Positions 1 to 7,907 of a DNA stretch of 48,788 bases are shown in pieces. The position numbers and the translations under genes are program-made. Source of the stretch: Comamonadaceae bacterium (GTDB taxonomy: Bacteria > Pseudomonadota > Gammaproteobacteria > Burkholderiales > Burkholderiaceae_C); assembly GCA_947450695.1 (NCBI GenBank), contig CANFWV010000021.1, positions 1 through 48,788 on the forward strand. Direction: 5' to 3'. Below the pieces are notes generated by a model that was given only the letters and a program-made list of their open reading frames with translations, made no database searches and was not told the origin of the DNA. Numbering within the stretch: position 1 is the first letter of the stretch; every line of letters begins with the position of its first letter.

Positions 1-1
1 A

Positions 2-175
2 TTCATCGAGCGCGAGAAGCTGTATGGACTTGGTTGTGGGTTGGTGGACATGGCGCTACTCGCATCCACACTCATCACGCCAGGCACTGAGTTGTGGACT
101 CTTGATAAACGCCTTGCTGACTTGGCAGGGCGCTTCGGCGTAGCTCATCTGCCGATGCTGCATTTGGGAGACTGA
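2..175 (+). CDS. VapC-like PIN-domain ribonuclease toxin, C-terminal fragment
   Basis: This is the last 57 codons of a gene whose start lies outside the window; the reading frame enters at base 2 and stops with TGA at 173-175. The peptide contains GLGCGLVDMALLAS and LWTLDKRLADLA, which match the third and fourth acidic-residue blocks of PIN-domain VapC toxins (the Asp in VDMALLA and the Asp in TLDKRL). PIN toxins are Mg-dependent RNases kept inactive by a cognate VapB antitoxin, normally encoded just upstream and therefore not visible here. The fragment ends intact at a normal length past the last motif. Family assignment is fairly secure; the target and whether the pair is functional cannot be told. 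Confidence 0.75.
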   Translation, partial: FIEREKLYGLGCGLVDMALLASTLITPGTELWTLDKRLADLAGRFGVAHLPMLHLGD

Positions 176-252
176 TTGAATGTTGCTGATGACTGCTTTG
201 TTGACGCCAAGCAATCCTCAGCCAATGCCTTGGCGAGAATCAACGGCGTGAG

Positions 253-2679
253 TTAAAGCCCCAAGGGGGCCAGTAAGGCATTCAGATCCACCGCGTCAAA
301 CTTGAGCGCACCCGCGGTATCGTGCCCGAGCACGCTGTTGGTCAGCGCCAGTTTACGTGCCTGCAGTTCCAGCATGCGCTCCTCGATACTGCCTTCCACG
401 ACCAGCTTGTAGACCAGCACAGGCCGATTTTGGCCAATGCGGTGAGCGCGCGCAGTGGCCTGTTCTTCCACGGCGGGGTTCCACCATGGGTCCATGTGAA
501 TCACGGTGTCGGCGGCGGTCAGGTTCAGGCCGAGCCCACCGGCTTTCAGGCTGACCAACAGCACGGGGACTTCTTCCGCTTGAAACCGCTTCACCACCTG
601 GCCGCGTTCTTGGGTCGGGGTCTTGCCGGTCAGACTCAGAAACGGCAACGCCAGCATGAGCAGTTGTTCTGTAATCAGGTCCAGCAACTCCGTGAACTGC
701 GAAAACACCAGCACGCGGCGGCCTTGTTCCACCAGTTTGGGCAGCATGTCAGCCAACACCTCTAACTTGGCGCGCTCCATGGTCGGGCTGGCCTTGCTGC
801 CCTTGATCAGATGCGGGTCGCAGCAGACTTGGCGCAGCTTGAGCAGTGCGTCCAAGATGGTGATTTGTGCGCCGTTAAAGCTCTTGCGTTGCAGCACGCG
901 GCGCACTTGAACATCGACCGCCACGCGCACACTTTCATACAGTTCGAGCTGCTGGCCCTGCAAGCGCACACGTTGGATGACCTCGGTGCGCGGCGGCAGT
1001 TCGCTGGCCACATCCTGTTTGCGCCGGCGCATGATGAAAGGGCGCACGCGTTGCGCCAGCAGCGCCGCTCTCAAAGTTTCGCCGTTTTCTTCGATCGGCT
1101 TGCGCCACTGGACGGCAAAGTGGCGGGCGTCGCCCAAGAAGCCCGGCATCAGCCAGTCAAACTGTGCCCACAGTTCGCCCAGATGGTTTTCCATCGGTGT
1201 GCCGGTCAGGCACACGCTGTGCCGCGTCTGCAGTCGGCGCAGGGCGCGGGCGCTGCGACTGCCGGCGTTCTTCACCATCTGCGCTTCGTCAAGAATCACC
1301 AGGTGAAAGGGCTGTTCTGCCAGTGTTTCTATGTCGCGCCACAGCAGCGGGTAGGTGGTCAGCACCAAGTCGTGGGTCGGCATTTGCGCAAACAGCGCTT
1401 CACGCTGTGGCCCTTGTAAAGTCAACAAGCGCAGGCTGGGTGCCATGCGTTTGGCTTCTGCTTGCCAGTTGAAAATGAGGGAGGTGGGCAGCACCACTAA
1501 CACCGGCAGGTCGAGTCGGCCCGCGTTCTTTTCGGTCAGCACATGGGCCAATGCCTGTGCGGTTTTGCCCAGTCCCATGTCGTCAGCCAGTATGCCGCCT
1601 AAGCTTTGCGCGCGCAGGTATTGCAGCCAAGCCAGTCCTTGTAACTGGTAGGGACGCAGTTGTACTTGGAGGCCTTCGGGGGCGGCCACCGCTTGCGGCT
1701 TACCCAAGACTTTCAAACGTTTGGCCAGGCTGGCCAAGCCCAGATCGCCCTCGAGTTGCCAGGCGTTTTGCGGCCCCACGCGATGTGTCTCCAGCAGGCT
1801 GGCACGCAAGGCATCGAGTCGGCGCGCTTCCCATGCGCCCAAGCGCAGCGCACTTTGATTTTTGTTTCGCAGTGGGTCCGTCAGCAAGTCCAGCATCGAG
1901 CCGACGATGGCTTTGAGTGGCGCGGCGGGCGCATCGATGCGCTTGCCACCCGGCGCGCGCAAAGTCACGATGTCCAGGTCGTCAATCGCGGCGATTTGTG
2001 CTGCGTTGAGCCAGCGGGCATCGCGCCGCAGCAGGTCGGCCAGCATCGGGGCCAAGTCCAGCGTTTGGCCGTCAATCTCGATGCCCAGGCTCAGCAGCCA
2101 AGACCCTTCGCGTTCGGGGCTGACCAGCAGCTTCCAGCGTTGCACCGGCACGCTTTCATGGGCAAAGCCGGGAAGCACCACCACCGACCAGCCTTGGGCC
2201 TGCAGCAGCGGTATTTGGTCGGACCAGAACTCCCCAAAGAAGGCTTCTTGCGGCAGTGTCCAGACCGAGCCGAACGCGGGGATGTGGTCGTCACTGCGCC
2301 ATTGAAACGTGCTGTCGTCCAATGGGACAAAGCCCAGCTCCCACACCAGATCCATGGCGTCGGCTTCGGCGGCCAGATCGCGTTGCATCTGCAAGGCTGT
2401 GCCACCGCTGTCCAACAGTTCTTGAATAGCAGGCGGACGGCTGTTCAGAATGGAGGTGGGGGCCGGCGTTTGCCAGCGATTCCCCGCCGCTGTCTGATAG
2501 GTCCAGTCGAACTGGGCCAAGGTCACGCTGTCTCCGCGGGGACCCAGCTTTCCCTGGGGTTTCAGGCCTAGGAGCCCGTGTCCACGGTCCAGGGTTTGCA
2601 GGGTGATGCGGGGAACGAAGTGGCCTGTGACCCGACTTGCCTCTGAATCGGCCAGCGTGGGCGTCAGCTTCTTCAGCAT
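253..2679 (-). CDS. SNF2-family DEAD/DEAH-box helicase (ATP-dependent DNA translocase)
   Basis: This protein of 808 residues has a poorly conserved N-terminal third and a complete SNF2 helicase core in the second half. Motif I reads DDMGLGKTAQ, motif II is DEAQ (LVILDEAQMVKN), motif III is LTGTPMEN, and the C-terminal lobe has VLVFSQF, LKAGGLGLNLTAAD and the arginine-finger block QATARAHRIGQ. Such bacterial Swi2/Snf2 proteins (RapA/HepA relatives) use ATP to translocate on nucleic acid; their biological role is mostly unknown. I see no Cys-X-Cys SWIM zinc motif. The ATG at 2679 shares its A with the TGA of the upstream FAH gene (TGATG), so translation is probably coupled; an alternative TTG lies one codon earlier. 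It is the last gene of a minus-strand run, and no terminator is obvious behind it. Confidence 0.9.
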   Translation of the reverse strand: MLKKLTPTLADSEASRVTGHFVPRITLQTLDRGHGLLGLKPQGKLGPRGDSVTLAQFDWTYQTAAGNRWQTPAPTSILNSRPPAIQELLDSGGTALQMQRDLAAEADAMDLVWELGFVPLDDSTFQWRSDDHIPAFGSVWTLPQEAFFGEFWSDQIPLLQAQGWSVVVLPGFAHESVPVQRWKLLVSPEREGSWLLSLGIEIDGQTLDLAPMLADLLRRDARWLNAAQIAAIDDLDIVTLRAPGGKRIDAPAAPLKAIVGSMLDLLTDPLRNKNQSALRLGAWEARRLDALRASLLETHRVGPQNAWQLEGDLGLASLAKRLKVLGKPQAVAAPEGLQVQLRPYQLQGLAWLQYLRAQSLGGILADDMGLGKTAQALAHVLTEKNAGRLDLPVLVVLPTSLIFNWQAEAKRMAPSLRLLTLQGPQREALFAQMPTHDLVLTTYPLLWRDIETLAEQPFHLVILDEAQMVKNAGSRSARALRRLQTRHSVCLTGTPMENHLGELWAQFDWLMPGFLGDARHFAVQWRKPIEENGETLRAALLAQRVRPFIMRRRKQDVASELPPRTEVIQRVRLQGQQLELYESVRVAVDVQVRRVLQRKSFNGAQITILDALLKLRQVCCDPHLIKGSKASPTMERAKLEVLADMLPKLVEQGRRVLVFSQFTELLDLITEQLLMLALPFLSLTGKTPTQERGQVVKRFQAEEVPVLLVSLKAGGLGLNLTAADTVIHMDPWWNPAVEEQATARAHRIGQNRPVLVYKLVVEGSIEERMLELQARKLALTNSVLGHDTAGALKFDAVDLNALLAPLGL

Positions 2680-3530
2680 CAAACCTCGTCGCGAATCCCG
2701 TTGCGCAGAATGCCGATGGCGTCGACTTCGATTTCCACCACGTCACCCGGTTTCATGAAGATTTGAGGAACGCGTTTGTTGCCGACGCCGCCGGGCGTAC
2801 CGGTGACGATGACGTCGCCCGCTTCCAAGGGAATGAAGGTAGAGATGTAGGCGATTTGGCGCGGAATGCTGTGGATCATCATGGCCGTGGTGGCGGTCTG
2901 CATGACTTGGCCGTTGAGGCGCGTGGTCAGCGTCATCAATTGATCTGGCTTGATCTCGTCGGCCGTCACCATCCAGGGGCCAAAGCCGCCGGTACGGAAA
3001 AAGTTTTTGCCTGCCGTCCACTGCGTGGTGGCGGCCTGCCAGTCGCGGATGCTGCCGTCGTTGTAGCAGCTGTAGCCCGCAATGTGGCTCCAAGAATCGG
3101 CCTCACTGATGCGTCGACCGCCTTTGCCGATGACGACGGCGATCTCACCCTCGTAGTCCAGACGTTGCGACTCTGGCGGACGCACGATGTCTTGCCCGTG
3201 TGCGACCTGTGAGTCGGTCATGCGCAAAAAGAGGGCCGGGCTCTCGGTGAGTTCGCGTCCCGTTTCGCGCACATGCTCGCCATAGTTCAGGCCAACGCAA
3301 ATGATTTTGTTGGGGTTGGTGATGACCGGCAACAGCGTGAGCTGGGAGAACTTCAGCGTCGGCTTGTTGGTTTTGGCGGCGGCTGCGGCAGCGCCCAGCA
3401 GATCCTGCGCGATCAAGGCTTTCAGGTCTGGCGCTTGCGCGCCAAGGATAGGCGTGAGGTCGAGGACGTCGTCACCGTTGACGATGCCGTAGGAAGGGAT
3501 GCCTTGGTTCAGAAAGCTGATGAGTTTCAC
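2679..3530 (-). CDS. Fumarylacetoacetate hydrolase (FAH) family protein
   Basis: Read from a GTG at 3530, this gives 283 residues, the usual length of the short FAH-family hydrolases, beginning MKLISFLNQGIPSYG. An AAAGGA ribosome site 8 bases upstream supports this start over the longer open frame. The fold's signatures are present: CVGLNYGEHV, the metal-binding LDYEGEIAVVIGKG with paired glutamates, the NDGSIRDWQ aspartate and the C-terminal VTGTPGGVG. Members hydrolyse or decarboxylate C-C bonds in beta-diketo or 2-oxo acids (fumarylpyruvate, 2-oxohept-3-ene-dioate, ureidoglycolate-like substrates). A VOC dioxygenase-fold gene 56 bases upstream suggests a ring-cleavage or keto-acid pathway. 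The substrate cannot be inferred. Its stop overlaps the SNF2 helicase start by one base. Confidence 0.88.
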   Translation of the reverse strand: MKLISFLNQGIPSYGIVNGDDVLDLTPILGAQAPDLKALIAQDLLGAAAAAAKTNKPTLKFSQLTLLPVITNPNKIICVGLNYGEHVRETGRELTESPALFLRMTDSQVAHGQDIVRPPESQRLDYEGEIAVVIGKGGRRISEADSWSHIAGYSCYNDGSIRDWQAATTQWTAGKNFFRTGGFGPWMVTADEIKPDQLMTLTTRLNGQVMQTATTAMMIHSIPRQIAYISTFIPLEAGDVIVTGTPGGVGNKRVPQIFMKPGDVVEIEVDAIGILRNGIRDEV

Positions 3531-3586
3531 GGTGAGAGTCCTTTGAAAAAGTAGAGGAAGAAAAAAGAAAAATGTTGAGATAGAAG

Positions 3587-4162
3587 TCAGTCTGCTGAGC
3601 TGTAGCCCATGCGGCGTGCCATCTCGGCCTGCCACACAGAACGCAACTGGAACTTCGGCCTGCTGCGGGCAATCGATTCGGCGCGCGCCCAAATCACGTC
3701 GTCGGCCTGATCAAGGTCGATGGCTTCGCGAAGGGGTTGTTCGCAGTACCACGGCGAGTCCATAAAGACTTCCAGCCGGTTGCCTTCGGGGTCGCGAAAA
3801 TATATGGACACGGCATTGCCGTGGGTGGCGCACAGCAACTCGGTGACGTCTGCATCCGCAGCGACGCGGTCGCGCATCAGTCGCAGGGTGGCCAGATCGG
3901 GCACCCGCAAAGAGATTTGGTTGATGACGTTGAAGTTCAGATCAACCGGGCGGCCCGACGCCAGCACGATCTGGTGGTGCTCGGACGGGTCGCGGCTGAA
4001 AAAGACCAGCTGCACCGTGCCCAAGTCGCCCCTGTCCGTTTCGGTAAAGCACATCACATCTTGATAAAAGCGCGCCATGCGCTCTAAGTCGCGCACGTAA
4101 AAGCCCATATGGCTGAAGACCAGGGCGTCGCGCTGGCGCAAGTTCGGTGTCGTTTTTGGCAT
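3587..4162 (-). CDS. VOC-family protein, extradiol dioxygenase-like
   Basis: This 191-residue cytoplasmic protein has the vicinal-oxygen-chelate fold. It has the first metal-ligand block FSHMGFYVRDLERMARFYQD, a middle histidine block EHHQIVL, and the C-terminal FRDPEGNRLEVFMDSPWY with the glutamate ligand. The pattern H...H...E is that of catechol 2,3-dioxygenase-like and glyoxalase-like enzymes. It lacks the second repeated module of large extradiol dioxygenases, so it would work as a dimer. A GGAG lies just before the ATG. It is the first gene of the minus-strand run with the FAH hydrolase, and it is divergent from a Bug-type solute-binding protein. Together these look like a small catabolic unit for an aromatic or keto-acid compound, but the substrate is unknown. 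Confidence 0.85.
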   Translation of the reverse strand: MPKTTPNLRQRDALVFSHMGFYVRDLERMARFYQDVMCFTETDRGDLGTVQLVFFSRDPSEHHQIVLASGRPVDLNFNVINQISLRVPDLATLRLMRDRVAADADVTELLCATHGNAVSIYFRDPEGNRLEVFMDSPWYCEQPLREAIDLDQADDVIWARAESIARSRPKFQLRSVWQAEMARRMGYSSAD

Positions 4163-4291
4163 AGGGTCTCCAAAGTGCTGAAATAAAAAACTTGCCAGAT
4201 GTTAGCCACATCGCTGCCACTCAGGGTTAAACGCTATGGAATCCGAGTGACGCTGAACCAACAATGGCGCAACGATTTAGGAGATTTCACG

Positions 4292-5290
4292 GTGTTTAAA
4301 AACTTCACGATGGCGTGCGCGCGCCTAGCCGCCACTTGCTTTGCCTTTGCTGTGGCTGGCCTAGCGGGCTACGCTGCACCAGCAGCAGCGCAAGACGGCT
4401 ACCCGAACAAACCGATCCGCATTTTGCTCGGCTTTGCGCCCGGTGGCGGCAGTGACGTAGTGGCCCGGCTGGTTGCCAAGTCACTGGGGGATCGTGTCGG
4501 CCAAACCGTCATGGTGGACAACAAACCGGGTGCCGGCGGCAATATCGCGGCGGACATGGCCGCCAAGGCGGCGCCTGATGGCTACACCTTGGTTTTGTTG
4601 CCGAGCGGCCATGCCAGCAATGCCGCCATGAAAAAGTCGCTGCCATTTGATCCGGTGAACGACTTTGCCTGGATCTCGACCATCACCACTTACCCGCTGG
4701 CGCTGTCGGTCAAGCCCGATTCGCCGATTCGTTCGTTTCAAGACTTCATGCAGCGCACCAAGGCCGAGCCGGGGCGCTACACCTACACCTCGGTGGGTGT
4801 CGGCACGGCCATGCATTTGGTGGGTGAATGGATCATGGCGGAAAGCGGTGGCACGGCCGTGCACGTTCCCTTCAAGGGCGGTAGCGCACCGCTGACCGAG
4901 CTGTTGGCGGGACGGGTCGATGTGATGATTGACACCATGACCAGCACCGCACCCTTGCTCAAGGAGAAGCGCTTGCGCGGCTTGGCTGTCACATCTCCTA
5001 AGGGACAGGGCAATCAGTTTGGCGTGCCCAATGTCGCAGACACGTATCCCAAGCTGGTGTTTGAGTCATGGCTCGGCATAGCCGCGCCACCTGGCACGCC
5101 GCCCGCCATCGTGGCCAGACTGCAGCGCGAACTCAAAGCTGTTGTGGAGTCACCCGAGGTCAAACAAAAGCTGACCGACTGGGGCGGTCAGCCACAGGCC
5201 AGCACGCCAGCCGAGTTTAAAAGTCGGGTCGAGCGAGACATTCAGAACCTGCGCCGGGTGGTGGCAGACAGGCACATCGAACTGGAGTGA
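4292..5290 (+). CDS. Bug/TctC-family periplasmic solute-binding protein
   Basis: Starting at GTG 4292, with AGGAG at 4279-4283 eight bases upstream, the protein has 332 residues. It opens with a Sec signal peptide (positive start, hydrophobic stretch, cleavage near APAAAQDG). The mature part shows classic Bug markers: YPNKPIRILLGFAPGGGSD, DNKPGAGGNIAADMAAKA, APDGYTL and FKGGSAPLTELLAGRVDVM. These periplasmic proteins capture carboxylates or other small organic ligands. Comamonadaceae carry them in large numbers, most as orphans without the TctAB membrane partners; none are visible here. The longer open frame beginning at 4199 lacks a ribosome site and would bury the signal peptide. A later in-frame ATG at 4310 is possible. 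The ligand may be related to the divergent VOC/FAH genes. Confidence 0.9.
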   Translation: MFKNFTMACARLAATCFAFAVAGLAGYAAPAAAQDGYPNKPIRILLGFAPGGGSDVVARLVAKSLGDRVGQTVMVDNKPGAGGNIAADMAAKAAPDGYTLVLLPSGHASNAAMKKSLPFDPVNDFAWISTITTYPLALSVKPDSPIRSFQDFMQRTKAEPGRYTYTSVGVGTAMHLVGEWIMAESGGTAVHVPFKGGSAPLTELLAGRVDVMIDTMTSTAPLLKEKRLRGLAVTSPKGQGNQFGVPNVADTYPKLVFESWLGIAAPPGTPPAIVARLQRELKAVVESPEVKQKLTDWGGQPQASTPAEFKSRVERDIQNLRRVVADRHIELE

Positions 5291-5658
5291 CGCCGCGCAC
5301 AAGCGCTTTCCCAGCGTGAAGGACCGCTGTCGGTTTTGGCTGACGTGGGCATGGGCTACTGTGAATATTTTCTTAGGCTTGTCTGGGCTAGGCTGTGTTC
5401 ACGTGGGGCTTTTGCCCGATGAGCGAGGATTAAAAAATGGACGATGTCAGCATTCGAGTTGCTAATCGCGCAGGTCCGCAGTCGCAAGACTTGTCATGGG
5501 GTCGTGTTGAGTGGGTCGTCCCTAGGCGGTCACGCTGGCCGTTCACGGTGATGCGCAAAGAAAATAACCCATCGTCTAAACACGAATCAGCGGCTGGGGC
5601 GAATCACAAACCGACGTTCAGTTTCACAACTTGAGATGGATGGCTCACGAATGAGAAT
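5291..5658. other. Intergenic stretch with no recognised gene
   Basis: About 370 bases lie between the Bug gene and the terminator behind metK. I see one weak small open frame (listed separately) and a four-base-pair GGGC-TTTT-GCCC hairpin near 5405-5416. I find no tRNA, no repeat and no recognisable regulatory RNA. The terminator at its right end works in both orientations, so a short plus-strand transcript could end there. Confidence 0.5.
5437..5634 (+). CDS. Possible small protein, 65 residues, unknown
   Basis: An open frame starts at ATG 5437 with GAGG eight bases upstream and is followed, 25 bases after its stop, by a strong terminator. The peptide begins MDDVSIRVANRAG and ends KPTFSFTT. 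It is basic in the middle and has no membrane segment, signal or motif that I recognise. Codon use is mixed and less GC-biased at third positions than in neighbouring genes, which argues against a conserved gene. I list it because of the ribosome site and terminator context only; it may well be spurious. Confidence 0.2.
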   Translation: MDDVSIRVANRAGPQSQDLSWGRVEWVVPRRSRWPFTVMRKENNPSSKHESAAGANHKPTFSFTT

Positions 5659-5697
5659 AAAAAAACCGCCCCAAGTGTGAACTGGGGCGGTTTTTTT
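5659..5697. terminator. Bidirectional intrinsic terminator behind metK
   Basis: A perfect 8-bp stem, CCGCCCCA (5666-5673) with TGGGGCGG (5683-5690), encloses a 9-base loop. It is flanked by seven A on the left and seven T on the right, so it can stop transcription from either side. It sits 16 bases beyond the metK stop codon and is the natural end of the metK transcript. Confidence 0.92.
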
Positions 5698-5713
5698 GAT
5701 TCAGCCGAGCCGT

Positions 5714-6898
5714 TTAGCCTTTTAAGCCAGCGGCATTGCGCAGCAAGGCTGCTTTGTCGGTACGTTCCCAAGTGAACTCGGGCTCATCACGGCCGAAGTG
5801 GCCGTATGCGGCCGTCTTCTCGTAGATCGGACGCAGCAGATCGAGCATCTGGATGATGCCTTTCGGGCGCAAGTCAAAGTGTTCGTTGACCAAGGCGGCA
5901 ATTTTTTCATCCGAAATAACGCCCGTGCCTTCGGTGTTCACCGTGATGTTCATCGGGCGCGCCACACCAATAGCGTATGCCACCTGAATCTGGCAGCGGG
6001 TGGCCAGTCCGGCAGCGACGATGTTTTTGGCGACGTAACGTGCCGCATAGGCGGCAGAGCGGTCCACCTTTGTGGGGTCTTTGCCGGAGAACGCGCCGCC
6101 ACCGTGTGGGCAGGCGCCGCCGTAGGTGTCCACAATGATTTTGCGACCGGTCAGGCCGCAATCGCCCTGAGGACCGCCAATGACAAAGCGACCGGTCGGA
6201 TTGACCAAGTATTTAGTGTCCTTGAGCCATTCTTTCGGCAGCACCGGTTTGATGATTTCTTCGATCACTGCTTCGATGAAGGCTGGTTTCATCTGGTGGC
6301 CGTCGCTCATCTCGGGGCTGTGCTGGCTTGACAACACAACGGTGTCGACGCTGTGGGGCTTGCCATCAACATAGCGCATGGTGACCTGGCTTTTGGCGTC
6401 AGGCCGCAGGAAAGGCAGGCGGCCGTCTTTGCGCAGTTGGGCTTGGCGTTCGACCAAGCGGTGAGCGTAATAAATCGGTGCGGGCATGAGTTCGGTGGTC
6501 TCGCTGCAAGCAAAGCCAAACATCAGGCCTTGGTCTCCGGCCCCGGTGTTCAGGTGGTCGTCGCTTGCGTGGTCAACGCCTTGGGCGATGTCGTTGCTTT
6601 GCTTGTCGTAGGCAACCAGCACGGCGCAGCCTTTGTAGTCAATGCCGTACTCGGTGTTGTCGTAGCCAATGCGCTTGATGGTGTCGCGCGCCACTTGGAT
6701 GTAGTCGACATGCGCGTTGGTGGTGATTTCACCCGCGAGCACCACGAGGCCCGTGTTTGTCAGGGTTTCAGCCGCCACCCGAGACAGCGGGTCTTGCTTG
6801 AAAATTGCGTCGAGAATAGCGTCTGAAATTTGGTCGGCAACCTTGTCAGGGTGACCTTCAGAGACAGATTCGGATGTGAAAAGATAATCGTTCGCCAT
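5714..6898 (-). CDS. metK: S-adenosylmethionine synthase
   Basis: MetK makes S-adenosylmethionine from methionine and ATP in the cytoplasm; the enzyme is a tetramer that needs Mg and K ions. The 394-residue product has the expected length and all hallmark motifs: [11 protein letters not shown] near residues 13-23, the [12 protein letters not shown] signature near residue 120, and [19 protein letters not shown] near residue 270. I chose ATG 6898 (protein [11 protein letters not shown]), which has GGAG eight bases upstream; the in-frame GTG three codons earlier overlaps that ribosome site. The gene is monocistronic, bounded by a strong terminator downstream and divergent from the acyltransferase pair. 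Its 110-base leader can fold into two hairpins, listed separately. Confidence 0.98.
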   Translation of the reverse strand: MANDYLFTSESVSEGHPDKVADQISDAILDAIFKQDPLSRVAAETLTNTGLVVLAGEITTNAHVDYIQVARDTIKRIGYDNTEYGIDYKGCAVLVAYDKQSNDIAQGVDHASDDHLNTGAGDQGLMFGFACSETTELMPAPIYYAHRLVERQAQLRKDGRLPFLRPDAKSQVTMRYVDGKPHSVDTVVLSSQHSPEMSDGHQMKPAFIEAVIEEIIKPVLPKEWLKDTKYLVNPTGRFVIGGPQGDCGLTGRKIIVDTYGGACPHGGGAFSGKDPTKVDRSAAYAARYVAKNIVAAGLATRCQIQVAYAIGVARPMNITVNTEGTGVISDEKIAALVNEHFDLRPKGIIQMLDLLRPIYEKTAAYGHFGRDEPEFTWERTDKAALLRNAAGLKG

Positions 6899-7008
6899 TA
6901 AGTACACTCCATTGGATTAGTCGGCGCGTTGCCGGCTGGAATGCCTCGGCGAACGCTTTAGCAGAGATGTTTAACGTCGCCCTGCAAGTTGTTCTGTAAC
7001 TCGGCGAC
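6899..7008 (-). promoter_or_regulatory. metK 5' leader with two predicted hairpins
   Basis: Read on the minus strand, a TATACT (7020-7015) is a plausible -10 box that would place the start of the RNA near 7008. The first hairpin begins there: GTCGCC (7008-7003) pairs with GGCGAC (6981-6976), with an inner AGTT/AACT helix. A second hairpin covers 6956-6926: GCGTT, a bulged C, then GCCG pairs with CGGC and AACGC. The Shine-Dalgarno GGAG follows unpaired. The layout resembles a regulatory leader but matches no SAM or SAH riboswitch consensus that I can recall. Pairing is seen in the sequence; any role is inference. Confidence 0.35.
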
Positions 7009-7037
7009 AAGATAAGTATAAAGATAAAGCGGCCTTG

Positions 7038-7907
7038 ATGTTTTTGTTGTTCCGTTTCTTCTCCCATTGGCCTTTGCGGGTATTGCATGCGCTGGGCGCT
7101 TTCATGGGTTGGGCCGTCTGGTGGCTGAGCCCGCGTTACCGCGCGACTTTTCGGGCCAACGTGGCGCAGGCTGGCTTGCCGTTTGAAGCAGCCAGACCGG
7201 CCATTGCCGAAGCCGGACGCTTTGTGGCAGAACTGCCAAAGCTGTGGATGCGCCCGCACGATCAATCCTGCTTGGAGCTGGTACAAATACGAGGCCAAGC
7301 CCATGCCGAAGCCGCTTTCGCGGCGGGTCGTGGGGTGATATTTTTCGCCCCTCACGCAGGCAGTTTTGAGTTGGCGCCGCAAGCGCTGGCCGAACTCTAT
7401 GGGCCGGTGACCGCTATGTACCGACCCGCGCGGCAAGCCTGGTTGGCGCGCCTGATGCAGTCCAGCCGCCTGCGGCCGGGTCTGCTGGCGGTGCCGGCTA
7501 ATTTGAGCGGCATCCGGCAAATGCATCGGGCTCTCAAAGGCAATGGCGCGGTGGCTCTGTTGACAGACCAAGTGCCACCTGAGGGTCTGGGCGTGTGGGC
7601 CTCATTTTTTGGTAAGCCGGCTTACACCATGACCTTGGCGGCGCGTTTGGCGCTGCAAAGTGGCGCAATTATGTTGCCGGTGCGCACCTTGCGTTTATCT
7701 CGCGGTCAAGGCTATACGCTGGAAATTTTGCCGCCGATGGTTGGCCTGAACACCTCGCCACCGCCTGACTTGCGGCAGGCAGTAAGCCTCGTCAACCAAG
7801 CCATCGAGGCGCTGGTTTTGAGCCAACCAGGGCAGTATTTGTGGGGCTATGCGCGCTATAAAACGCCGCGCCGCGAAAATGCGCAAAAAGAACAGAGTCA
7901 AAAGTGA
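7038..7907 (+). CDS. LpxL/HtrB-family lysophospholipid (lipid A) acyltransferase, first copy
   Basis: This 289-residue inner-membrane protein of the LPLAT superfamily transfers an acyl chain, by family precedent to a lipid A precursor or a lysophospholipid. An N-terminal membrane anchor (residues about 5-30) is followed by the catalytic motif in FAPHAGSFELAPQ, here HX4E. The next blocks are MYRPARQAWL, LTDQVPPEGLGVWASFFGKPAYT and the C-terminal QYLWGYARYKT. ATG 7038 is preferred to the TTG one codon earlier. The stop overlaps the start of a second homologue, so the two are co-translated. HX4E rather than the commoner HX4D distinguishes it from its neighbour. Which acyl position or donor it uses cannot be read from sequence. 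Confidence 0.88.
   Translation: MFLLFRFFSHWPLRVLHALGAFMGWAVWWLSPRYRATFRANVAQAGLPFEAARPAIAEAGRFVAELPKLWMRPHDQSCLELVQIRGQAHAEAAFAAGRGVIFFAPHAGSFELAPQALAELYGPVTAMYRPARQAWLARLMQSSRLRPGLLAVPANLSGIRQMHRALKGNGAVALLTDQVPPEGLGVWASFFGKPAYTMTLAARLALQSGAIMLPVRTLRLSRGQGYTLEILPPMVGLNTSPPPDLRQAVSLVNQAIEALVLSQPGQYLWGYARYKTPRRENAQKEQSQK

Noticed and set aside
219..236. GCCAA-TGCC-TTGGC hairpin between the VapC fragment and the SNF2 gene
   Set aside because: A 5-bp stem without a T-run on either side is not convincing as a terminator and is expected by chance.
1660..2571. 303-codon plus-strand frame opposite the SNF2 gene
   Set aside because: The minus strand carries a clear SNF2 protein; the plus frame is Gln/Arg/His-rich without a domain.
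6899..7008. Known SAM or SAH riboswitch in the metK leader
   Set aside because: I compared the leader with the consensus patterns I remember and found no match to the conserved cores, so I report it only as an unassigned structured leader.
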